From Streptomyces spectabilis (lineage in GTDB: Bacteria; Actinomycetota; Actinomycetes; Streptomycetales; Streptomycetaceae): a DNA stretch of 64,000 nucleotides. The position numbers and the translations under genes are program-made. The stretch is taken from contig NZ_CP023690.1 of NCBI RefSeq assembly GCF_008704795.1, positions 1,240,001-1,304,000 on the forward strand, in the 5' to 3' direction. The notes beneath the pieces were generated by a model. That model saw only the letters and a program-made list of their open reading frames with translations, made no database searches and had not been told where the DNA came from. This document shows, piece after piece, positions 7,185 to 19,100 of this stretch (positions within the stretch are counted from its first letter, which is position 1; each line of letters opens with the position of its first letter).

Positions 7185-10100
7185 GTGATCCCTCTTCCTT
7201 CGGTGCGCCGCGGGGCGTGGTTCACGGAACGCCGCGCGAACGACGAGGAACGGCGCGGACGGACGCTGGAGCTGCGCCTGCGCGGCGCCCTGGACACGGA
7301 GGCACTGGCGTCGGCCGTGCGGGACGTCACGGACGACGACGGCACCGGGGAGCCGCGCCGCGTGGCGGACGAGCATCTGGTGAGCCTCGCCGTGCCGCCG
7401 CACGGCGAGGGGCTGCTCGCCCCGCTCGTACGGGATCTGGAGGCCGCGTACGCCGCCCGGCGGCGGGGCGGCGGCATGCCGGAGCAGGCGCGCTCGGACG
7501 GGCCCGAGGGGGCGCCCCGCGCCGTCGGCACGGTGGAATTCGGCCTTGATCACGACCTGTTGCACACGATCGACGAGGCGGCCCGCGTCTGTGGGGTCAC
7601 GGCTTCGGCGCTGCTGCGGGCGGCGTTCGCGGTGCTCCTGCGACGCGGGCGCGGCGGCGGCGGCGCGGGCCCGGCGCTGGGCCTGCCGGTCGCAGGGTGT
7701 GCCGCGGATTGCGGGGTGTGGCTCGTCGAGAGCGCCCCGGCGATACCGGCGGACCTGTGGGAGGGCGACCCGTCGTTCGCCACGCTGACGCGGTGGCTGC
7801 GGGACCGGGAGGCGGACGCGGACAGCGGCGGCCTTCCGTTCGGGCTGCACCGCCCGGTGGTCTGCCTGCTCCAGTACGACAGCGGCGCGGTCGGCGGCCG
7901 GGAGGCGGCGGCGCTCGCGCGGCAGTTCGCGCGGGTCGTGCGCCAGGTAGCGGCCGCGCCCGAGCGGCGGGTGGGGGCGGTGGCGGTGTCCCTGGCTCCG
8001 GTGGATCCGCGCGACCTCGACGCGTGGGAGCGGCGCCATCCGGGCCTCGCTGAGGTGTGGCCGCTGACACCCTTGCAGTCGGGGCTGCTCTTCCACGCGC
8101 AGCTCGGCGACTCCGCGCGGGACGCCTACCGGATGCAGTTCGTCATGCGTCTGCGGGGGCGGGTGGAAGCCGATCGCATGCGGGCGGCCGGGCAGGCTCT
8201 CCTCGACCGGCACGCGAATCTGCGCGTGGCTTTCGTGGCCGGTTCAGACGGGGATCCGGCACAAGTCGTGGTGAACGGGGTGAGACTGCCCTGGCGCGCC
8301 GTCGACTTGCTGGAGAGCGGAGCGGATTCACCTGTCGACAGGGCCTTTGCCGAGTTGTTGGCCGAGGAATCGCGGACGCCTTTCGACGTGGGCGTTCCGC
8401 CCTTGCTGCGGATGGCATTGATACGGACGGGAGAAGAGCTGCACGCACTCGTGGTGACGGCTCACCACGTCCTTTTCGACGGTCTTTCGCTGCCGTATCT
8501 GGTCGGCGACATCCAGCGGTTGTACGCGGTGGGCGGAGACGGCTCCTCGGTGCCGCGAAGGCCCGCATACCGAGAATTCCTGGTGTGGTTGTCCGGGCAG
8601 GACCGGGAGGCCGCCGCGCGGGCCTGGGCCGGGGAACTGGCCGGGGTGGCGGAGCCGACGCTGCTGGCTCCGGTGGTGGCGACGGCTGATGCCTCGGGCA
8701 CCGGAGAGGCCGGTGGGACTGGTGATGCTGGCAGGGCCGATGAGGCCAGAGAGGTCAGCCAGACAGATGAGGCCGAAGCCACCGCGGACACCGGCGAGGC
8801 CGAAGTCGCCCTCACCGAGCCGACCGTGCGCGCCCTGGCCCTGCGGGCCGAGGAACTGGGCGTCGCCCCGGACACGCTGGTGCGAGGCGCCTGGGCCCTG
8901 CTCATCGGCGGCCTGACCGGGCGACGGGACGTCGTCTTCGGCACCACCGTGCCCGGGCGGCCGGAGGCGGTGCCCGGGGCGGCCGCGATGGTCGGCCTCT
9001 TCGTCAACACGCTGCCGGTGCGGGTGCGCCTCGCGCCCACGGCCACCGTGGCGGACGTGGTGCGCGACCTGCGGGAGCGGCAGGACGCGCTGCCCGGCCA
9101 CGGCTGCGGCCTCGCCGACATCCAACGGGCCACCGGCACGGGCCTGTTGTTCGACACCCTGGTGACGTCCGAGTCCTACGCCGTGGTCCACGGCGACGAG
9201 CACGGCGCCGGATTCGCGGTCACCGGCGTCCGCGCGAGCGCCGACACCCACTACCCGCTGACGGTGGCCGTCACCACCGAGCCGCGCCTCCGCCTGACGC
9301 TCCAGTACCGGCGGCCCCTCATCGGCCGACGCGCCGCCCAGGACGTCGCCGACCGGCTCGCGCGCGTCCTCCAGCAGATCGCCGCCGACCCCGGCACGAC
9401 GGTCGCCCGCCTCGACCTGCTCGCGCCCGCCGAGCGCGCGGACCTTTCGGCCGGGCACGACGAGACCGCTCCCCCGGTCGCGGCGGACACCCTGCCCGGG
9501 CTCTTCGCACGGCGCGCCGCCGCGCACCCGGGCGCGGTGACCCTTGAGTACGGCTCCGACGCGCTGACGTACGCGCAGGTGGAGGCGCGCGCCAACCGCC
9601 TCGCGCGCGAGCTGATCCGGCGGGGCGTGACGCGGGAGACGGTGGTCGCGGTGTCGCTGTCGCGCTCGCCCGACCTGGTGGTGACGCTGCTCGCCGTGCT
9701 GACGGCGGGCGGGACCTATCTGCCGGTGGACGCCGCCTATCCCCCGGACCGGATCGCGTACCTGCTCGCGGACTCCGGCGCGCTGCTCGTCGTGACGGAC
9801 GCGGCGACGGCGGCACGGCTTCCCGACGTGGCCGTGCCCGTCCTGCGGTGGGACGACCCGCGGACCCTGGCGTCGGTGGCGCGGCTCGACGACCGGCCGG
9901 TCACCGACGACGAGCGCGGCGGACCGCTGTCCGTCGCGAACACGGCGTACGTCATCTACACGTCGGGCTCGACCGGACGGCCGAAGGGCGTGGCCGTCAC
10001 CCACTCCGGCGTGGCCGCGCTCGTCGCGTCGCAGCGGCGGCGGCTCGGCCTCACGGCCGCCGCGCGCGTGCTGCAGTTCGCGTCGCCCAGCTTCGACGTG

Positions 10101-13100
10101 TCGGTGTACGAGGTGTGCATGGCGCTGCTCACGGACGCCACGCTGGTCCTCGTACCGGAGGACGAGCTGGCTGCCGGAGCTCCGCTGACCGGGACGATCG
10201 CCGCGCGGCGCGTCACGCACGTGTTCCTGCCGCCCGCGGTGCTCGGCGCCCTTCCTGCCGGGTCGCTGCCCACCGTTGTCTCCCTCGCGGTCGGCGGGGA
10301 CGCGGCCACGCCCGAGCTCGTGACCGCGTGGGCCGGTGGCCGGGACCTGGTCAACGCCTACGGTCCGACCGAGACCACGGCCATCGTGACCTTCAGCGAC
10401 CCGCTCGTCCCCGACGGCCGCACCCCGCCCATCGGCCGCCCCGTCGCCGGCACCCGCCTCTACGTCCTCGACGACGCGCTGCGCCCCGTGCCCCCGGGCG
10501 TCGCGGGCGAGCTGTACGTGGCGGGCGCGTCCCTGGCGCGCGGCTATCCGGGCCGCCCGGGGCTGACGTCGGGCCGCTTCGTCGCCTGCCCGTACGGGGC
10601 GCCCGGCCGCCGCATGTACCGCACCGGCGACGTCGTCACCCGGCGCCACGACGGCCAGCTGGTCTTCCACGGGCGGGCCGACGACCAGGTCCAGATCCGC
10701 GGCTTCCGCGTCGAACCCGGCGAGGTCCAGGCCGCGTTGAGCGAGCACCCGGGCGTGGCACGGGCGGTCGTGGTCGCCGACGAGCGAGGCGGCGACCGGC
10801 GGCTCGTGGGCTATGCGGTGCCCGTGGCGGGCACGGCCGCGCCGACCGCCGGGGAGCTGCGGGCCTTCGTGGCCGAGCGGCTGCCCGTGTACATGGTGCC
10901 GTCGGTGGTCGTGCCCCTCGCCGCGCTGCCGCTGGGCCCGAACGGGAAGCTGGACCGGCGTGCGCTGCCCGCGCCCGAGCCCGGCGGCGCGGCGGAGCGG
11001 GGGCGGGCTCCGCGCACCCCGAGGGAGCGGGCCCTGTGCGCGCTGTTCTCCGAGGTGCTCGGCGTCGAGCGGGTGGGGATCGACGACAGCTTCTTCGACA
11101 TCGGCGGGCACTCCCTGCTGGCCACACGCCTGGTCAACCGGGCGCGCGCGGTCCTGGGCGTGGACGTCCCGATCCGGGCGGTGTTCGAGTCGGCGACCGT
11201 GGCGCGCCTCGCGGAGCGCCTGGGCGCGGCGGCGCGGTCGTCCCGCCCGGAGCTGCGGCGGGCCGACGCGCGGCCCGCCCGGGTGCCGCTGTCGTTCGCC
11301 CAGCACCGCCTGTGGTTCCTGCACCGCTACGAGGGCCCTTCGGCGACGTACAACCTGTCGTACGCCCTGCCCCTGAGCGGCGGCCTGGACGTGCCCGCGC
11401 TCGCGGCGGCGGTGCGGGACGTGGTGGGGCGGCACGAGAGCCTGCGCACGCGGTTCGTGGCGGACGACCGGGGCACCGCCGCGCAGGTCGTCGTGGAGGC
11501 GGGCGACGTCGTGCTCGACGTACCCGTACGGGACGTCGCGCCGGACGCGGTGGACGCCGCCGTGGCGGAGGAAGTCGCGTACCGGTTCGACCTGTCGGCG
11601 GAGCTTCCGGTCCGGGCGTGCGTGCTGCGCAGCGCCCCCGACGAGCACGTGCTGGTGCTGCTCCTGCACCACATCGCCGCCGACGGCGAGTCCATGCGTC
11701 CCCTGGCCCGCGACCTGGCCGCCGCCTATGCCGCCCGGCGCCGGGGCGCCGCACCGCACTGGGCCGCCGCGCCCGTGCAGTACGCGGACTACACCCTGTG
11801 GCAACGCGAGCTGCTCGGCGACGAGGGCGACCCCGACAGCCTGCTCTCGACCCAACTCGCCTACTGGCGCGGTGAGTTGGCAGGCGTGTCGCAGCCACTG
11901 CGGCTCCCCGCCGACCGGCCGCGGCCGCCGGTGGCCAGCCACCGCGGCGACACCGTCGCGTTCGCCCTGGAAGCCGACGTCCTGGCCGCCGTCGAAGCGG
12001 TGGCGCGGGCGCAGGGCGCCACCGTGCCGATGGTGCTCCAGTCCGCCCTCGCGGTCCTGCTGCACCTGATGGGCGGCGGCGACGATCTCACCCTCGGGGT
12101 GCCGATCGCGGGGCGGACCGACGAGGGGCTCGGGGAGCTGGTCGGGTTCCTCGTCAACACCTGGGTGCTGCGGGCCGACCTGTCGGGCGACCCGTCGTTC
12201 GACGACGTGGTCCGGCAGGTGCGGGACAAGGCCGTGACCGCGTACGACCACCAGGACCTGCCCTTCGAGCGGCTCGTCGAGGACCTCAACCCGGAGCGCT
12301 CCACCGCCCACCACCCCCTGTTCCAGGTGATGTTCTCCTGGCGCACCACGGATCACGAGGTCTTCGACGTGCCGGGCCTTCGGTCGGCCTTCGCGCTCGT
12401 GCCCACCCGGACCGCGAAGTTCGACCTCGTGTTCGCGCTCGCCGACACGCCGGGGCGCGGAGTCGTGGGCGCTCTGGAGTACGCCACCGACCTGTTCGAC
12501 CGGGGCACCGCCGAGGCCCTCGCGGCTCGCTTCACGCACCTCGTACGGCGGTTGGCCGCCGATCCGCGGGCGCGGATCGGCGCGGTGGACCCGCTGGGGC
12601 CCGGGGAGCGGGAGCGGCTGCTGCGCGCGTTCAACGACACGGAGGTGAGCACGCCCGACGTGACCGTCCCGGCGCTGTTCGAGCGGCGGGCCGCCGCCGC
12701 GCCGGACGCCGTCGCGGTGGTGTGCGGCGAGACGTCGCTGACGTACCGGGAGCTGAACGCGCGGGCCGACCGGCTCGCCCGCGCGCTCGTGCGGCGCGGG
12801 GCGGGGCCCGACGTGCTGGTGGCCGTGGCGCTGCCGCGCTCGGCGGAGCTCGTCGTCGCGCTCCTGGGCGTCGTGAAGGCCGGTGCGGGCTATGTGCCGA
12901 TCGACCCCCGGTATCCGAGCGCCCGTCTCGGCCTGGTCCTCGCGGACGCGGGCCCCCTGCTCGTCCTGACCGACGCGGCGACGCGGCACGTCCTGCCGTC
13001 CGACGTCCCAGGGCTGCTGCTCCTGGACGAGGTGGAACTCCGCACCGGCCCCGGTCCGGAACGCACGGCCGCGCTGTCGCCGCAGCACCTCGCCTATGTG

Positions 13101-16100
13101 ATGCACACCTCCGGTTCCACCGGCACGCCGAAGGGCGTCGGCGTCACGCACCGCGGCGTGGTGCGGCTCGCCCTCGACCGCGCGTACGCGGGCACCGGTC
13201 ACGAGCGCGTCCTGATGCACTCGACGCAGGCGTTCGACGCCGCCACCTACGAGCTGTGGGTGCCGCTCCTGAACGGCGGCACGGTCGTGGTGGCGCCCGG
13301 CGACTCCCCGGACCCGGCGGCCCTCGCGGCGGTGATCGCCGAACACCGGGTGACCGGGCTCCTGGTGACGGCGGGCCTCTTCCAGGTGGTGGCCGAGGAG
13401 CTGCCCGAGGCGTTCACGGGCGTCCGCGAGGTGTGGGCCGGTGGCGACGTGGTGCCCCCGGCCGCGGTCCGGCGCGTCCTGGCCGCCTGCCCGGGCACCG
13501 CGGTCGTCGACGCCTACGGCCCGACGGAGGCCACCATGGCCGCGTCGGCGCACAGGGTGCGTACGGCGGCCGACGTCGGCGCGGTCGTACCGATCGGGCG
13601 GCCGCTCGACGGCACCCGCCTGTACGTCCTGGACGCGGCGCTCCGCCCGGTCCCGGCAGGCGTGCCGGGCGAGCTGTACATCGCGGGCGACCGGCTCGCC
13701 CGCGGCTATCTCGGCCGCGCCGCCCTGACCGCGGAGCGCTTCGTCGCCTGCCCGTTCGGCGGGCCCGGGGACCGCATGTACCGCACCGGCGACCTCGTGG
13801 CCTGGACCGGCGAAGGCCGCCTCGTCTACCGGGGCCGCACCGACGCCCAGCTGAAGGTGCGCGGGTTCCGGATCGAGCCGGGCGAGGTCGAGGCCGCGCT
13901 GACCGCGCACCCCGGCGTGGCCCGAGCCGTGGTGGTGGCCCGCCCGGGACCGGGCGGCGGCGGGCGCCTCGCGGCGTACGTCGTCCGCGTCGGCGAGGGC
14001 GGCATCGCGGGCGTCGGCGACATCGACTTCCACGTCGGCGTGGGCGCGGCGGAGCTGCGCAGGTTCGTGGCGGACCGGCTCCCGGAGTTCATGGCCCCGG
14101 CGGCGTACGTGCTGCTCGACCGGCTGCCGCTGACGCCGAGCGGCAAGCCGGACCGCGCCGCGCTGCCGGAGCCGGAGTTCACCACCGGCTCCTACCGGGC
14201 GCCTCGGACGCGGCGTGAGCAGGTCCTGGCGGACGTGTACGCCGACGTGCTCGGCCGGGACCGGGTCGGTGTCGACGACGACTTCTTCGCCGCGGGCGGG
14301 GACAGCATCCGCTCGATCCAGGTGGTCTCCCGCGCCCGGGCGCGGGGCGTGGACGTCACACCGCGCCAGGTCTTCCAGCACCGGACGGTGGCCGAGCTCG
14401 CCCGGCTCGCGCCCGCCGGGCCCGACGGCGGCGTGGAGCCCCCGGCCCTCGCCGAACTCGACGGCGGCGGTGCGGGGTTCCTGCCGCTGCCGCCCATCGC
14501 GCGGTACGTCCGCGAGCGCGGCGGCTCCCTCGACCGGTTCGCCATGTCGGTCCTCCTCGACCTGCCCGAGGGCATCGACCGGGCCGGGCTCCTCGCTACC
14601 CTGGACGCGGTCGTCGCCCACCACGACGTGCTGCGCTCGCGCCTGGTGACCGCCGGCGACGCGGGCGAGGGGCTGCTGGTCGGGGCGCCGGGCCCGGTGG
14701 ACTGCGGCACGCTGCTGCGCCGCGTCGAGCACGCCGGGCACGGGGACGCGGCGGACGACGCGTGGTGGCGGCGCGCCGTCGCGGCGGAGCGGGACGCGGC
14801 GGCGGGCCTCCTCGATCCGGCGGCCGGGGTGATGGCGCGGTTCGTGTGGTTCGACCCGGGCCCGGCGGCGGGCGCGGGGCGGCTCCTCGTCGTGCTGCAC
14901 CACCTGGTGGTGGACGGCGTGTCGTGGCGCGTGCTGCTTCCGGACCTCGCGGCGGCCTGGGCCGACGTGCGCGCGGGCCGGACCCCCGTGCTGCCCGGGG
15001 TGGGCACGTCGTACCGGCGGTGGGCGCACGCCCTCGTCGCGGCGGCGCACAGCGACCGCAGGGCGGCCGAACTGCCCCGGTGGCTGGCCGTCGTGGAGGG
15101 CCCCGACCCGGTGCTCGGCACCCGCGGGTTCGACCCGGCGGTGGACGTCAGGACCACGGTGGACACGGTGCGCCTGCGGCTGCCCGCCGCTGTCACCGAA
15201 GCGCTTCTGACCACGCTGCCCGCGGCCTTCCGCTGCGGGGTCAACGACGGTCTGCTCGCGGGGCTCGCCCTCGCGGTCGCCCGGCTGCGCCGGGCGCGCG
15301 GGGTCGACGAGCCCTCGCTCCTGCTGATGCTCGAGGGCCACGGGCGCGAGGAGGCGGCGGTCCCCGGCGCCGATCTGTCGCGCACGGTCGGCTGGTTCAC
15401 CAGCGCGTTCCCCGTCCGTCTCGATGTGTCCGGGTGCGACGTCGACGAGGCCTTCGCGGGCGGCGCGGCGGCGGGCGGCGCGGTCAAGGCCGTCAAGGAG
15501 CAGCTCGTCGCCGTGCCCGACGGCGGCATCGGCTACGGGCTGCTGCGCGAGCTGAACCCGCGCACCGCGGCCGTGCTCGGCCCGCGCCCCACCGGGCAGA
15601 TCGGCTTCAACTACCTGGGCCGGTTCTCCCCCGCCGACATGCCCGAGCGGCTGCATGGCCTCGGCTTCACCCAGGTCGCCGGGCTCGGCGGGCCGACCGC
15701 AGGGGCGGCCGCCGACATGCCCGCGCTCGCCGCGGTGCAGATCAACTCGATGGTGACCGACACCGCGCGAGGGCCGTGCCTCGACGCGGAGTTCGAGTTC
15801 GCCACGGGCGCGGTGCCCCGGGCCCTGGTGCGGGAACTCGCGGAGCTGTGGGCCGCCGCCCTCGGCGGGCTCGCGCGCCACGCCGAAGGGCCTGGAGCGG
15901 GCGGGCTCACGCCCTCGGACGTGCCGCTTGTGCCGGTGCGCCAGCGCGACATCGAGGTCTGGGAGCGCCGGTACCCGGGGCTCGCGGAGGTCTGGCCGCT
16001 CACCCCGCTCCAGTCGGGCCTGCTGTTCCACACGCTGTACGCCGACGGCGAGCCGGACGCGTACCACGTGCAGTTCGTCCTCCATCTGCGCGGGCACGTG

Positions 16101-19100
16101 GCGGCCGCCCGGATGCGCGCGGCCGGACAGGCGCTCCTCGACCGGTACGCGAACCTGCGGACGGCCTTCGTCGCGGGGGCCGACGGGGACTCCGTACAGG
16201 TCGTGGTGGACGGGGCGGAGCTGCCGTGGCGCGAGGTGGACCTGACGGGGGACGGCGGCGCGGCGGAGGCGGGCCCCGACGCGGCCTTCGAGGCGCTGCT
16301 GGCCGACGACGCGCGGCAGCCCTTCGACGTGGCGGCGCCCCCGCTCCTGCGGATGGCGTTGGTGCGCCGCGCGGCGCGGCGGTACGAACTAGTCCTGACG
16401 GCTCATCACCTGCTGTTCGACGGCTGGTCGTTGCCCGTCCTCACCCAGGATCTGCTGCGGCTCTACGGGGCCGGAGGCGACGGTTCCGCGCTGCCGCGGG
16501 CGCCGCGGTACCGGGACTTCCTGACGTGGCTCGGCGCGCAGGACCGGGAGGCCGCGGCCCGGGCGTGGGCCGACGAGCTGGCGGGGGTGACGGAGCCGAC
16601 GCTGCTCACGCCGGTGGCTCGGGCCGCGCCCGGGACGGCGCGGGACGCGGGGTTCGGCCAGGTCGAGGTGCCCGTCCCCGTGGACCTGGCGCGGGGTCTC
16701 GCCGCCCGCGCGGCCGACCTCGGCGTCACCCTGAACACCGTGGTGCAGGGCGCCTGGGCACTGCTCGTCGGCGGTCTGACGGGCCGGGCCGACGTCGTGT
16801 TCGGCGCGACGGTGTCCGGCCGTCCCGGGGCGGTGCCCGGCGTCGACGCGATGGCCGGGATGTTCATCAACACACTGCCGGTACGGGTGCGGTGCGCGCC
16901 CGCCGACAGCGTCGCCGAGGTCCTCACCGGCCTCCAGGACCGACAGGCGGCGCTGCTCGACCACCACCACTGCGGCCTGACCGAGATCCACCGGGTCACG
17001 GGCACGGACGTGCTCTTCGACACCCTCGTCGCCTTCGAGTCCTACCCCGTGGACCGGGTCGGCTTCGGCGAGGCGAACGCGGCCGCGGGCATCGAGGTCA
17101 CCGGCATCCGCCCGCTGTCCGGCTCGCACTACCCGCTGACCGTGATGGCCGCCGCCGACCCGTGGCTGCGCCTCACGCTCCAGCACCAGCGGAACGTGAT
17201 CGGCCACGACGCGGCCCGCGACATCGCGGACCGCTTCCAGCACGTGCTCACCCAACTGGCCGCCCGGCCGGACGCGTTGGTCGGCAGGCTCCAGGTGCTG
17301 ACGGCGGCGGAGCGGGAGCGGCTGCTGCACACGCTCAACGACACGGCCGTCGGGGCGCCGGAGCGGACCGTCGTCGACCTCTTCGAGGAGCAGGCCCGGC
17401 GGCGGCCGGACGCGCTCGCGGTGGTCTGCGGCGAGGTGTCCCACACCTACGCCCGGCTCGACGCCCGCGCCGACCGGCTCGCGCGCGCCCTCGCGGGGCT
17501 CGGCGTGGTCCCCGAGACCGTCGTGGCGCTCGCCCTGCCGCGCTCCGCGGACCTCGTCGTCTGTGCCCTGGGCATCCTCAAGGCGGGCGGCGCGTATCTG
17601 CCGCTCGACCCGGAGCACCCCGGCACCCGCCTCGGCCACATCCTCACCGACGTGCGCCCGGAGCTGATCCTCACCGACGCCGCGACGGCCGGGCGGCTGC
17701 CCGCGACGGGCACCCGGGCCGTCCTCCTCGACGACCTCACCGGCCCCGGCCTCGCGGACGACACACCGGAGCCGCCGCGCCGCCCGCGCCCCGAGCACCT
17801 GGCGTACGTCATCGCCACGTCCGGTTCGACGGGGCGGCCCAAGGGCGTGGCCCTCACCCACGCCAACCTCGTCAACCCGTTCGCCGACCTGGCCGAGCAG
17901 GTCGGGGCGCCCGGCTGGCGGATGCTGACCGGCACCTCCATCGGCTTCGACATGGCCGCCTTCGAGGTCTTCTGCACCCTCGTCACCGGCGGCCGCGTCG
18001 AGATCGTCCGTGACGTGCTCGCCCTCGCCGAGCGCGCCGCCTGGGACGTCGACGTCATCAGCTCCGTGCCGTCGGCCTTCGCGGAGCTCGTCGACCGGAT
18101 CGGCGACCGCGTCCGCCCCCGGACCCTCGCCCTCGGGGGCGAGGCGCTGCCGCCGGCCCTGGTCGAGCGCGTCCGCGCGCACTGGCCCCGGATCCGGATC
18201 GTCAACGGCTACGGCCCGAGCGAGGCGTTCTACGCCACCTCCCACGTCCTCGACCCCGGCCGCGGCTACTCCCGCGGGGTTCCGGTCGGCCGCCCGCTGG
18301 GCAACGTGCGCGCCTACGTCCTGGGCCCCGGCCTGGCCCCGGTCGCCCACGGCGCCACCGGCGAGCTGTACCTGGCGGGCGCGGGCGTCGGCCGGGGCTA
18401 CCACCGCCGCGCCGCCCGCACCGCCGAGCGGTTCGTCGCCGATCCGTTCGGTCCCCCGGGCACCCGCATGTACCGCACGGGCGACCTGGCCCGCTGGAAC
18501 GCCCGGGACGAGCTGGAGTACGCGGGCCGCGCCGACGCCCAGGTCAAGATCCGCGGCTACCGCGTCGAACCCGGCGAGATCGAGGCCGCCCTCGCCACCC
18601 ACCCCCGGGTCGGCCGGGCGGCCGTGGTCGTCCGGGGCGCCGCCGCGGCGCGCCGCCTCGTCGCGTACGTCGTCCCCGCCGAAGGCGGCGACGGGCCGCC
18701 GCCCGCCGAGCTGCGGGCCTTCCTCACCGGGCTGCTGCCGGACTACATGGTCCCCGCCGCCTTCGTCCTGCTCGACCGGCTCCCCCTGTCCCCGCACGGC
18801 AAGCTCGACCGCACGGCGCTGCCGCGCCCCGAACCGGCCCGCACCACGGCCTACCGGGCGCCGCGCACCCCTCAGGAGCGGCTGCTGTGCGCGCTGTTCG
18901 CCGAGGTGCTCGGGGCGGAGAACGTCGGGGCCGCGCCCGTGGGGATCGACGACAGCTTCTTCGACCTGGGCGGGCACTCCCTGCTGGCCACCCGGCTCGC
19001 CAACCGGATGCGTACGTCTCTGGGCGTGGACGTTCCGATCCGGGTGGTGTTCGCGTCGGCGACCGTGGCGCGCCTGGCCGGGTACGCGGTCGCGCAGGCG

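Noticed and set aside
8328..16097. A 2,589-codon open frame on the minus strand opposite the NRPS (and similar ones at 16389-20177, 20610-23081, 26689-31446)
   Set aside because: Mirror frame of very GC-rich coding DNA. The translation is low-complexity Arg/Gly/His/Val sequence without domains or ribosome sites.
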